A stretch of 64,000 bases of DNA from Talinum fruticosum (taxonomy: Eukaryota > Streptophyta > Magnoliopsida > Caryophyllales > Talinaceae): the NCBI GenBank assembly GCA_021018815.1, contig JAITYX010000054.1, positions 3,286,001 through 3,350,000 on the forward strand, in the 5' to 3' direction. Of the stretch, positions 41,994-53,639 are shown piece by piece (the stretch's first letter is position 1; each line of letters begins with the position of its first letter). A model generated the notes under the pieces. The model ran no database searches and was not told where the DNA came from. It saw only the letters and a program-made list of their open reading frames with translations. The position numbers and the translations under genes were made by a program.

Positions 41994-44370
41994 TTGCGGG
42001 TCACTCAGAAAAGATCAAAAGGACATTGGTACCTTGATAGTGGATGCTCACGCCATATGTCGGGAGACTCGGGACTATTTTCCGAGTTAGAGGAGTACAA
42101 AGGTGGAAAAGTCACTTTTGGAGATGACAGCAAAGGCAAGATAATTAAGATAGGCAAGATTGGAAAGGGAAGCAATCCGAGTCAGCCCGGTTTACCTTGT
42201 CAAAGGATTAAAGTACAACTTGCTTAGCATCTCTCAATTGTGTGATAAAGGTCAAGAGGTAAGATTCACTCAAACCAATTGTTACATTTCGATGACACTA
42301 CCAAGGAGATCAAACTCTCGGGTAAGAGATTAGGTAACACTTATATTATTCCTCTTTCTGACTCGAGTCAGAATTTATCTTGTTTAAAAGCATCACTTCA
42401 TGATGACTCATGGAAATGGCATCGTAGATTGGGCCATGTTAGCATGCATATTATTAAGAAATTGGCATCTCATGGTTTAGTCGGAGGATTGCCCAATTGT
42501 GCTTTCAAGAGAAACAAAGTTTGTGAAGCCTGCATAAGAGGGAAACAAGTCGGATCATCATTCAAATCCTCGAAGACAATTTTCACATCCAAAGTGCTTG
42601 AACTGCTACATATGGACTTATGTGGTGAAATCTCTGTTAAGAGCCTTGGAGGTAAATCATATGTACTTGTTATTATTGATGATTACTCACGATTTACCTG
42701 GGTGTGTTTTCTTAAGCACAAAAATGAAGCATTCAAGGAGTTCAGCAAGCTCTGCGAGAAAATCCAAGTTGAGTCTCGGACTCAAGATCCGGAGAATCCG
42801 AACCGACCATGGAAGGGAGTTTGATTACTCGGAATTCTCGGAGTTTTGCGACAAGAATGGTATATCTCACAACTTCTCAGCACCAAGAACTCCTCAACAA
42901 AATGGAGTAGTGGAGAGAAAGAACAGAACTCTTGAAGAAATAGCTAGGAAAATGATGATTGAGCACAATCTACCCTACTATTTCTGGGCTGAGGCAGTCA
43001 ACACAGACTAACTACACGTTGAATAGATGCCTCATCGGACCCATTCTGAAGAAAACACCTTATGAGCTCTACAAAAGGAGGAAACCCAATATTTTCTATT
43101 TCAAACCTTTTGGATGTAAATGCTTTGTTCATAACAATGGTAAGGATCACCTGATCAAGTTTGATGCTCGGTCGGATGAAGGTATTTTTCTAGGTTATTC
43201 ATCTCATAGTAAAGCTTATCGCATTATCAATAAGAAAACTAACAAAGTGGAAGAAAGCATCCACGTTGTGTTTGATGAGATTGAACAGGAAAGACCCAGC
43301 GAATCATCATTCTCGGATCTTAAGCTCAGCAGAGATGATGACCTTGACAAAAATGAGCCTATCAGGAATCAAACTCAACTAGCTCAGAATGAAGTCACTC
43401 GGAACGAAGTGACTCGGAATGAGACAACTCAAGAACCAGCTCGGAATGATGAAGGAAAACTGATGAACAAGTCCACTCGGAACAAACTTCCGAAGGTCAA
43501 CCAATTTAGCCTTCAAATCTGGTGAATCGGAGAACAAGTAAAGCATTCAAGTATGCTTCTAGTCATCCACTAGAGAACATATTATCCGATATCAACAAGT
43601 GGAGTAAGAACTTGTTCCTCTCTTCAGAATCTATGTGCATTCAGTGCATTCATTTCATTAACTCGAACCCAAAAATGCACTAGAGGCCCTAAATGAACCT
43701 GAATGGGTAGAGGCCATGCAAGAGGAACTCAATCAATTCGAAAGAAACCAAGTCTCGGACTTTGATCAAACGACCTTCCGACCACCCAGTCATAGGAACC
43801 AAATGGGTTTTCAAGAACAAACTGGATGAAGGTGGGTTGGTAGTCGAAACAAGGCTAGACTTGTGGCTCAAGGTTACAATCGAGGAAGAAGGGATTGATT
43901 GTGGGGAAACCTTTGCACTGTTGCCAGAATTGAAGCCATTAGAATCCTATTTGCATTTGCATCTAGCATGGATATCAAGTTATATCAAATGGATGTCAAG
44001 TGTGCTTTTCTCAATGGTTTTATCGAAGAGGAAGTCTATGTCGAGCAGCCCCTGGATTTGAAAACTCGGAATTTCCAAATCATGTTTTCAAACTTCAGAA
44101 AGCTCTTTATGGTCTTAAGCAAGCTCCCGGAGCTTGGTACGAAAGACTCGAGCAATTTCTTGGTTCAAAATGATTTTAGAAGAGGTCGGATCGACAAGAC
44201 TCTCTTTATAAAAACCAAAGGGAAAGATTTCCTTATCGCTCGGATATATGTTGATGATATAATTTTTGGAGCTACTAATGAAATTCCGTGTCGAGACTTT
44301 TCTCGAGTTAATGAGACAGGAATTTCAAATGAGTATGATGGGAGAACTCAATTTCTTCCTTGGTCAACAA
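41994..44370 (+). pseudogene. Copia-2 pol: protease, integrase, reverse transcriptase
   Basis: Protease active site DSG at 42036-42044 (WYLDSGCSRHMSGDS). Frameshift near 42172 (ccgag for the usual ctgg). Integrase zinc region WHRRLGHVS...C..CIRGK (42415-42543), core with HMDLCGEI, IIDDYSRFTWV and SAPRTPQQNGVVERKNR (42610-42930), then C-terminal FKPFGCKCFVHNNGKDH (about 43100-43150) and an acidic tail. Reverse transcriptase has [10 protein letters not shown] (about 43705), [14 protein letters not shown] (43792-43833) and IYVDDIIFGATNE with YVDD at 44247-44258. Sequence ends at RT's GRTQFLPW (shifted frame) near 44362. Catalytic DSG and YVDD are intact, but at least five frame changes are present. 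Confidence 0.87.
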
Positions 44371-44389
44371 AAGGAGGAAGAATGTATGT

Positions 44390-45767
44390 TTGGAAAAAAA
44401 AACAAAAAAAATTGTATGTTTGGAAAAAAGAAACAAAAAAATTGAAAACGAGAAAAAGAAAATTTCTAAGATGGAGGGGAAGGAGCGATGCCGAGTCGAG
44501 GATGGTGGACGTGCGGTGCGCCTTCGTTGATAAGATCTTGAAGATGTAGACGAACGAGGCGGGAGCAAGCACTTGGTATCTCCGGAATGGGCTCGGTTCC
44601 GAGTGGCTAACCCGGAACTAAATCGTCCGGAGGTTCATCCTCCCGGAACTCGACCGAGGGAGGTGCTGGCTCTGCTGCTGACCGACCATATCCCTTTCCT
44701 CCTTGAGTAGGGCTTTCCTCTCGAGAAGCACGTCTTCGCTGCTCTCAGATTTGGGAATGAGTAGTTTTCGATTGATGGTCATAAAGCGAAGAACAGTCTT
44801 GAATTTAAATTCGGTGGACACCGAGGAGATCTTGTCCATGAATGTAGTGGACAAGGTAGAGGAGATTACTCGAGAGACACCCGAGGTGGAGGCACCACCA
44901 GGTGGAGGAGGTAGAGAGAGAGGAGATTTAGTCCGAGTCCGAGGCGGATAAGGTGGCCTCGGTTCTAAGCTATGGACCCGGACACCTAGTTGGGTCTCTT
45001 GGTATCCATACCCAAGAACCTCTTTCTTACTAACGACAATGGCAGCCTCGAAACCGAGTTAGGATCCGAGGGAAGAGGAACTTTGAATTACTTGAAGATG
45101 AGAGTAAGAAGGGCCCCGAAAGGATGTGGGGTGGATTTCTTTGTTTGAGTCCGAGCAACTGCCATTTGCTCGACTATAGCGAGAAAGAGGTCTACTTCGT
45201 AGCCCTTAAGAATGTCGTAAAGAGCTTTAATGTGCTTGGAGTTAGGGTTCTCCTTGCTTGAATGCTGAGAGAAGAAAGTCCTCATTAGCAGAAAGCACGT
45301 AAGACGAGCTTCTAACTTGAGTTAAGTCATGGAGAAGTTTTTACGTGACCCGGGGAATTCTTTGGCGTATTTTTCAAAGAATTCATCAGCAAACTCATTG
45401 AAAGGTATGGGGTTGCTATTGAGGAAAAGAGAAGAGACTTTCAAAAGTCGGTGGAGAAGAGAGGTGTTGATGCGAACTATGACATTTTGAACTCTAGAGG
45501 TGAGGATACCCTCGGAGCTAGAGAGGTTAGAATAGAACTCGAAACGAGTTCGGGTATATGAACTCGTTAAAATAGAGGAAATTGTAAACGCCTATTGATT
45601 TGATGTGAGCCAACCACGAAAGCTTTGTGATCGGAAAGAATTTGTCATCCAACGTTAGGTGTTGGGTGACAAGGGCTTTGAAGGATTGGAGGGGCCTTCC
45701 TGGCTTTTGGTATGAGGTTTGTTGGTGGTAGAACCAAGAAAATCGGGGTGGGAAGCTCTTTCGGCAT
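44390..45767 (-). pseudogene. Extra (env-position) ORF of Copia-3, broken
   Basis: Homologous to 8300-9969. The start at 45767 reads MPKE with the GSTT.KPHTKSQEG-type context, then LTLDDKFFPITKLSWLAHIKSIGVYNFLYFNEFIYPNSFR (45660-45530), the EFYSNLSSSEGILTSRVQN region (about 45540-45470), and a Pro/Ser-rich end (about 44950-44560). Agreement of two separate copies over ~1.4 kb shows that the ORF is part of the family. No enzymatic motif or membrane span seen; function unknown. Stops and frameshifts present. Confidence 0.55.
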
Positions 45768-45867
45768 GTTTGATGAAGAAAAGAGAAGAAAGATGAACTT
45801 TTGATAGATAGGAAAGAGAGAGAGAGAAATAGCTCGACAAAAGTGAGCAAAAAAATGACAGAGTAGA

Positions 45868-45890
45868 ACGAGAGAGAGAGAGAGAGAGAG
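45868..45890. repeat. (GA)n microsatellite
   Basis: About eleven GA units in the Copia-3 spacer. Shorter (GA)n runs lie at 10363-10378 and 46189-46200. Confidence 0.9.
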
Positions 45891-46430
45891 CTAAGAATGA
45901 CGAGTGCTTACTTGAGAATACTTCCCCTTAGCTTGAGAGCGATGAAAACTTCTTCAAGCGTAGAGAGTTTACGCGTGTTGAAGTAATTAAGAGAGTGAGA
46001 GTAAGTAGAGAGTAAAGTAGCGAAAAGAAGGAAAAAGGGTTCTATTTATAGAGAAAGAAATATCCTTCAGTGGTACGTTCTAACTCGGCTCTTCAACGCT
46101 CGCCTCGGACCGGTGTGACTATTCTATTCTCCAACGGTTAGAATTCCAGCGTTTGACTCCCAACGGCTAGTTGTCCGATCCATGGTCGTGAGAGAGAGAG
46201 AAAAAAAAGAGAGATTTTAAAAGAAATTTTTGAAATTTTCCACCGATCTAGAGATAAGTTCGGAAGTTTGATGTCCATTTTTCTCAAAATCCGAGTCCGA
46301 CTCGGTGAAGTTTATGAGTGACTCGAAATCGCAGACAAACAATAACTCATAGATCGGTATCACTAGTTCAACTAAACTAATGGCTATTAGAGAGAAAGCG
46401 AGATAATCACATAATCATGCAAAGAAATAT

Positions 46431-47047
46431 CACTCGAAAAGAACATAATTATGCATTAATCATGCCAAGCTCATTCCTAATAAAGCAAAACTAATCGTCA
46501 CTAAGTGGCTTAGTCAAGATATCAACAATTGAAGTTTAGCAAAAATGAATTCTAGTTGAATATCACCTTTCTCGGAATGGTCTCTTAGAAAATAATACCG
46601 ACCTCAATGGGTTTTGTCTTTGAGTGCTTGAACCGGGTTCTTAGTGATGCTGATTGCACTTTGATTGTCACACTTGATTGGAATTAATTTGAATAAAAGT
46701 CCAAGGTCTCTCAAGTGTTGCTTGAGCCATAAAATCTGAGCACATCATGCTCCAACTGCAATATACTCGACTTCAACAGTTGATAGAGCTACTGAGTTAT
46801 GTTTCTTTGAGTGCCAAGATATCAAGGATTGACCTAGAAACTAGCGAGGCTCCTGAAGTGCTCTTTCTATCAACCTTGTATCTAGCATAGTCAGCATCCG
46901 AGTATCCAGGTGAGAGTCGGTTCTAAGTCTCTAGAGTACCATAGACCTAGATTCTAAGTCCCTACAAGATATCTCGAATATTCTCTTCACCGCAGTGAGA
47001 TGTGATTCTTTTGGATTAGCTTGAAATCTTGCACACGAGACATACAC
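46431..47047 (-). pseudogene. Copia-3 RNase H, C-terminal part
   Basis: Matches 10625-11215 of Copia-1: 'catgccaagctcattcctaa' region (end of pol), a stretch encoding ...AVEVEYIAVGA... near 46755-46780, and 'ttctcttcaccgcagtgaga' (about 46980). Split at 47047 by the solo LTR and continuing at 48637. Confidence 0.8.
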
Positions 47048-48636
47048 TGAAGACTCGAGACTTTTACTTACTCGTTTCTAAGTTCCATCAAGGAATTAGG
47101 TATAAGACTTCATCTCTTATAGGGTTTTGACTTCAAGACATTCCATGCATCTTAGAAACTTTTCGAGTGATGTAACATTTCTTCGAGGGTTATAGAATCT
47201 AGTATGGGGCTTTCGCCCGACTCGATTGACATAGAAAGTATAATTCTATATGCTACTTCTCACTCGGTTCGAGTCACCCAACACTCGGATATATCGCATG
47301 ATTCAAACACTATCTTTTCCGCGCTCAAACTCGGGTCTAATTTCATGATTCATGAATTACATTATTCCTAGTCGAGCATATTTAGTTTGAATTTTGTTTA
47401 GTCTAGATCAAGTCTGTTTACTCGATATTCTTTATCCGACTTGATTGCCTTTTAGACTCGACTAAGATGGAATTTGAGTTTCGTGGATATTAGACTCGAA
47501 AATTCCTTTTCTTTTCGACTCGGATAATTAGTCACTTAATTATTTTAATTATCATATTATCTCGTGTCTAATCTTGGGCCAAAGTATTTTATACTTTGAG
47601 AACCAAATTGAATTGGTTTTGTAGGTTATTCAAACGAGGCTATCCTAAATTTGAATTACAAAAGTAGCCAGCTTCAAAACGTCAAAACACCAGCGAGACA
47701 AGGCTTTTTCCACCTCGACTTAGCCCCGGACAATCGTGTCGGGGTTATCCGTTTCCAAAGCTGGAAATCTGCAACACCAAGCTCAACGGTGGTTTCCACC
47801 TTATTTTTCGAGACACCACCGAGTGGTTTTGGGACTTCCAAAAGAGTCAAGAACCGTTGCTCAACATTCATATCTCAACGGATATTTTACGAGTGACTTA
47901 GAAAATCGTTTACAATGGTCACAAAGGACTTCCAGTCAGAATACGGACACAACGGCTAAGCTGCTTGGTCATCTATAAATAGAAGCCAACTTTCAAGACT
48001 TGAAGATTGCCGAATCTATAGTTAATATACATAGTTGATCAAAAGTCATTGTATTCGTTCTCAATCTTCTACTTACAACTCTAATTTCGTATTTCATAAT
48101 ATTTTGAGTTGTAAGGTCTTGTACTCGATTACAAACACTTTCTTTCTTACTCTCTAAGTAAGGTCCCTTGACTGAGCTGTAAGGGTTAACTCAGCTCAAT
48201 TGTCCCTAACTGTAAGGGTGATCTCGGTTAGGAAGTACTAGATCGAGATAAGGAAATTTCTTAGTCTAGAAAAACTTGTAAAGAGTTATCTCGGGGAGCA
48301 ACTCGAGTCAAGTCGGTCTATCGTATTTTATGGACACAAAATAGTGGATTTGACTTCGTGCTTGGATTAGCACGGTCCGTGGTTTTCTGCCCCGGGAGGG
48401 TTTCCACGTACTTTCGAGTTATTAATTTTCGAGTGCATTTTAGACTCGAGACAAGTTTAAAGTTTCTGTCTAATCTATTTCTTCACTCTTCACCGATTTA
48501 CGAGTTAGTGCTTTTACGAGCTCATCTCCGACTCTCGCTCACATCAGATTCATATCTATTTTAAATTTGAAGCAAATTTCATCATCACCCAATTCACCCC
48601 CTAGGGTGACTTAGCCTCTCCTCGAGCAAACCTTCG
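47048..48636 (+). mobile_element. Solo LTR of the Sire-like family, plus strand, in Copia-3 RNase H
   Basis: 1589 bp, starts tgaagactcgag and ends gagcaaaccttcg (normally ccttca). Full length relative to other LTRs, opposite in orientation to Copia-3. Flanks tacac and gacat are a diverged target duplication: Copia-3 coding resumes at taaacattatg exactly where it stopped. No internal region, hence a solo LTR. Confidence 0.85.
47973..47981 (+). promoter_or_regulatory. TATA box in the solo copia LTR
   Basis: CTATAAATA at the conserved LTR position. If active it would read plus-strand sequence into Copia-3 antisense. Confidence 0.6.
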
Positions 48637-50705
48637 GACATTAAACATTATGTCCGGCCTACTTGAAGTAAGATATAATACAGATCCAATCATACCTAGA
48701 TAGAGTTTCGATCTACTTGCTTTACCTTTCTCGTCCGAGTCCGAGTATTATGTTGCTACTCATAGGTGTTGCTTGCTTGTTTTGAGTCTAGAAGTTTTTA
48801 CTTCTTCAGCAGCTCCTTGGTATACTTGGATTGATGGATATAGATTCCATCTTTGTCTTGCTTGATTTTTAGACCAAGGAAGAAATTGAGTTCTCCCATC
48901 ATACTCATTTGAAATTCCTGTCTTATTAACTCGGAAAAATCTCGACAAAGAATTTCATTAGTAGCTCCAAAGATTATGTCGTCAACATAGATCCGAGCAA
49001 TAAGAAAGTCTTTTCCCTTGGTTTTTATAAAAAGAGTCTTGTCAATCTAACCTCTTCTAAAATCATTTTCAACCAAGAAATTGCTAAGTCTTTCATACCA
49101 AGCTCCGGGAGCTTGTTTAAGACCATAAAGGGCTTTTTGCAATTTGAAAACATGATTTGGAAATTACGAGTTTTCAAATCCATGGGGTTGCTCAACATAG
49201 ACTTCCTCTTCAATGAAACCATTAAGGAATGCACATTTATCATCCATTTGATACAATTTGATATTCATGCTAGATGCAAATGCCAATAAGATTCTAATAG
49301 CTTCGATTCCGGCAATAGGTACAAAGGTTTCCCCACAATCAATTACTTCTTCTTGATTGTAACCTTGAGCCATAAGTGTAGCCTTATTTGTGACTACCAA
49401 CCCATCTTCATCCAGTTTGTTTCTGAAAACTCATTTGGTTCCTATGACTGGGTGGTCGGAAGGTCATTTGGTCGAGTCCACACTTGATTTCTTTCGAATT
49501 GATTGAGTTCCTCTTGCATAGCCTCTACCCATTCATGTTAATTTAGGGCCTCGAGTGCATTTCGGGTTCGATTAATGAAATGAATGCAGTGAATGCACAT
49601 AGATTTTATAGAGAGGAACGAGTTCTTACCCCACTTGTTGATATTAGACAAGATGTTTTCTAGTGGGTGGCTCAAAGCATACTTGAATGCTCTACTGTTC
49701 TCTGGTTCACCAAATCCGTAGGTTGAATTGGTTGATCTTTAGAAGTACTGTTACGTGTAAGCTAGTTCATCCGATTGACCTTCAACATTCCGAGTTAGCT
49801 CTTGAGTTGTCTCATTCTAAGACATGTTGTTATGAGTCACTTCATTCTAAGTGGCTTTGATTTGATTCTTGATGAGCTCATTTTCATCAAGATCGTCATC
49901 TCTGTCGAGCTTCAAGTCCGAGAATGTTGACTCGGTTTTTCCTATTCAATCTCATCAAAAACAACGTGGATACTTTCTTTCACCTTGTTAGTTCTTTTAT
50001 TGAAAATGCGATATGATTTGCTATGAGATGAATAACCGAGAAAAATACCTTCATCGACCAGAGCATCAAACTTGGTCGAGTGATCCTCACCATTTTTGTG
50101 AATGAAGCACTTACATCCAAAGGGTTTGAAGTATGAGATGTTGGATTTCTTCCCTTTGTAGAGCTCATATGGATTTCTCTTTAGGATGGGTCCGATCGGG
50201 CATCCGTTCAATGTGTAGTTTGCTATGTTGATCGCCTCGGCCCAGAAATAGTAGGGTAGATCGTGTTCAATCATCATTGTCCTTGCTATTTCCTCAAGAG
50301 TCCGATTCTTTCTCTCCACTATTCCATTTTGTTGAGGAGTTCTTGGTGCTGAGAAGTTGTGGGAGACGCCATTCTTATCACAAAACTCTGCAAATTCGAG
50401 TAATCGAACTCCCTTCCATGGTCGGTTCGAATTCTCCGAATCCGAGTCCGAGACTCAACTTAGATTTTCTGCAGAGCTTGCTTGAACTCTTTGAAGGCTT
50501 CATTTTTGTAAGAAAACACACCCAGGTAAATCGTGAGTAGTCATCAACAATAACAAGCACATATGATTTACCTCCGAGACTCTTGACAAGGATTTCACCA
50601 CACAAATCCATATGCAACATTTCAAGCACCTTGGATGTGGAAACGGTTTTCGAGAGATTTAAAAGATGATTTGACCTGTTTCCCTTTTGTGCATGCTTCA
50701 CAAAC
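48637..50705 (-). pseudogene. Copia-3 pol: RT and integrase, part 1
   Basis: Minus strand from 50705: integrase core (GEILVKSLGGKSYVLVIVDDYSRFTWV, about 50610-50510; NGVVERKNRTLEEIARTMMIEHDLPYYFWAEAIN, about 50340-50230; SYFKPFGCKCFIHKNGED, about 50140-50085). Then RT with AFASSMNIKLYQMD (about 49300-49250), the [10 protein letters not shown] region (about 49120) and YVDD at 48978-48989, then the start of RNase H to 48637. Integrase is cut at 50710 by Copia-4 and its N-terminal part resumes at 58513. Multiple frameshifts. Confidence 0.82.
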
Positions 50706-50710
50706 TTTAT
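50706..50710. repeat. Target site duplication of Copia-4, left copy (tttat)
   Basis: tttat before the LTR is repeated at 58508-58512. Confidence 0.9.
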
Positions 50711-51912
50711 TGAAGGTTTCCTTAGGGAGAGTCCGAGTCACCCTAGAGGGGAGGTGAATAGGGTGATGGAAGTTTTTCTTGGAAACTTTGGCTCTTTTGT
50801 CAAAAACAAGACAGAGACAGATTCCGAGTCTATCGGCGAGGTCGAAAAGTTTGGACTCGGAAATGCTATCACGAATGGATAAGCAAATTAAGCAAGAGTC
50901 GTAAAACCGTCCGAGTCTAGAATGAACTCGAATAATAACACTTAGAGATTACGTGGAAACCCTCCTGGGGCAGAAAACCACGGACCGTGCTAGTCCAAGC
51001 ACGAAGTCAAATCCACTATTTTGAGTCCACAAAATACCGTGAACTAACCGAACCCGAGTTGCTCCCTTTGACAACTCTATACAAGTTTTCCTAGACTCGA
51101 AATTCCCTTATCCGATCTAGTACTTCCTAGCTGAGATAACCCTTACGAGCAAGGGACAACTAAACCGAGTTTATCCTTACAGCTTAGTCAAGGGACCTTA
51201 CAGAGAAAGTAAGAAAGTGTTTGTAATCGGGTACAAGACCTTACAACTCGGAAAGTAATGAATTACGAGTGGGAGTTGTAAGTAGAAGATTGAATGTAAA
51301 TACAGGTGACTTTGCTCAAGTACATGTATTAACAATAATTTCGGCCAATCTTCAAGTCTTGTGAAGTGGCTTCTATTTATAGATGACCAGGCAGAGTAGC
51401 CGTTATCTTCATCTCGCTGACCGAGAGTCCTCTCGTGACCGTTGATATAAGCTTTCGAGTCACTCGAAAGTATCCGTTGTAATGTGAACGTTGGACAACG
51501 GTTTAACTCTCTTGGAAGTCCTAAAACCACTGGCGAGTGTCTTGAAAGGTAAGGTGGAAACCACCGTTAAGCTTGGCGTTCCAATTTTCTAGATTTGGAA
51601 ACAGACGGCTTTGACACAATCTTCTGGGACTCGGAGCGAGAGAAGGTGAAAAGCCATGTCCGCTTGTGATTTGACGTTACGAAGCCGATTACTTTTGTGG
51701 TTTGAAAAGGTGTATCCTCGTTTGAATAACCTACAAAAGTAAATAAATTTTGGTTCTCAAAGTATAAAATACTTTGGTCCAAGATTAGACATAGATAATA
51801 AAATTATTAAGATAATTAAACAACCGATTATCCGGGTTAGAAACGAAATGGAATTTTCCGAGTCCAATATCCATGATACTCGGAATTCCATCCGACTTAG
51901 TCCGAGTCTTCA
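50711..51912 (-). repeat. 3' LTR of Copia-4, shortened
   Basis: 1202 bp against 1580 bp in the 5' copy. The alignment jumps from 'atccgacttagtc' to 'cgagtcttca', removing the equivalent of about 58120-58495. TATA box retained at 51374-51382 (minus). Confidence 0.88.
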
Positions 51913-53480
51913 CCAAGCTCATTCCGAATAAAGCAAAACTGATCTTCACCAAGAGGCTTAGTAAAGATATCAGCTAATTGAAGATTAGTAGGAATGAACT
52001 CAAGTTTAATATCACCTTTTCCGAGTGATCGCGTAGGAAGTGATATCCGACCTCGATATGCTTTGTTTTCGAATGCTTGGATAGGATTCTTGGTGATGCT
52101 GATTGTGCTTTGGTTGTCACACTTGATTGGAATTGAGTTGAGGAATAGTCCAAGATCCTTTAAGTGTTGCTTAATCCATAGAATCCGAGCGCAACAAGCT
52201 CCAGACTGCAATATATTTAGCTTCGGCAGTTGATAGAGCTACCGAGTTACGCTTCTTTGAGTGCCAAGATATTAGGGATTGACCCGGAAATTGGCAAGCT
52301 CCGGATGTGCTCTTTCGATCAACTTTGTATCCTGCGTAGTCTGCGTCTAAGTATCCAGGTAAGAGTCGGTTCCGAGTCTTTGGAATACCATAGACCTAAA
52401 TTCCGAGTGCCTGCAAGATATCCGAATATTCTTTTCACCGCAGTGAGATGTGATTCTTTTGGGTTAGCTTGAAATCTTGCACATAGGTAAACACTGAACA
52501 TTATATCCGGCTCTGCTGGAAGTAAGATATAGCAAAGATCCAATCATACCTCGATAAAGTTTCCGGTCTATTGCTTTACCTTTCTCGTCTAAGTCAAGCT
52601 TTATACTACTATTCATAGGGGTAGATGCGTGCTTTGCATCTTGAAGTTTGTATTTCTTCAGCAGTTCCTTGGTATACTTAGATTGATGAACAAAGATCCC
52701 ATCCTTGTCTTGTTTGATTTGTAAGCCAAGGAAGAAATTAAGTTCCCCCATCATGCTCATTTGGAATTCTTGACTCATCAACTCGAGAAAATTCTCGACA
52801 CGAAACTCATTAGTAGCACCGAAAATAATATCATCAACATAGATTTGAATAATAAGGAAATCTTTCCCCTTGGCCTTCATAAAGAGAGTCTTGTCGATCT
52901 GACCTCTTTTAAAATCATTTTGAACCAAGAAGCTACTAAGTCTTTTATACCAAGCTCGAGGTGCTTGTTTAAGACCATAGAGAGCCTTTTGATGTTTGAA
53001 AACATGATTTGGAAATTCCGAGTTTTCAAAACCAGGAGGCTGCTCGACATAGACTTCTTCTTCAATAAAACCATTGAGAAATGCACACTTAACATCCATT
53101 TGATATAATTTAATATGCATGTTGGATGCAAATGACAACGAGTATTCTAATAGCTTCGATTCTAGCTATAGGTGCAAAGGTTTCCCCACAATCAATTCCT
53201 TCTTCTTGATTATAGCCTTGAGCCACAAGTCTAGCCTTGTTTCTGACTACCACACCACCCTTATCCAGTTTGTTTTTGAAAACCCATTTGGTTCCTATGA
53301 CTGGGTGGTTAGATGGTCGTTTGGTCGAGTCCGGACTTGGTTTCTTTCGAATTGATTCAGCTCTTCTTGCATGGCCTCTACCCATTCAGGTTCATTTAGG
53401 GCCTCAAGTGCATTTTTGGGTTCCGTTAATGAGATGAATGTAGTGAATGCACACAGATTCTGAAGAGAGGAACGAGTTCT
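51897..53480 (-). pseudogene. Copia-4 reverse transcriptase and RNase H
   Basis: Minus strand: [11 protein letters not shown] region near 53380, [30 protein letters not shown] (about 53310-53215), then a 224-codon uninterrupted frame (53138-52464) from [11 protein letters not shown] through [20 protein letters not shown] (52830-52841), FFLGLQIKQDKDGIFVHQ and MIGSLLYLTSSR. RNase H continues with a gap to SGACCARILWIKQHLKDLGL...ADIFTKPL (52211-51900). This is the best-preserved RT in the window. The end of the frame runs into LTR sequence. Confidence 0.88.
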
Positions 53481-53639
53481 TACCCCACTTGTTGATGTCG
53501 AGAGTATGTTCTCTAGTGGATGACTAGAAGAGAAGTTGAAAGCGTTACCGTCCTCCGATTCACCAGATTTGTAGGTTGAATTGGCTGATCTGTCTTTTCG
53601 GGTTAGTTCCATGCTCGGTTTCACCTTCGACGTTACGAG

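Larger units (their letters stand above)
39955..44374 (+). mobile_element. Copia-2: Sire-like element, plus strand, truncated at both ends
   Basis: Starts with only the last ~155 bp of an LTR (39955-40108), then primer-binding site, gag and pol through reverse transcriptase to about 44370. There it meets minus-strand Copia-3 sequence. RNase H, extra ORF, polypurine tract and 3' LTR are missing. Same family as Copia-1, judged by gag start, zinc knuckle and protease sequence. Confidence 0.85.
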
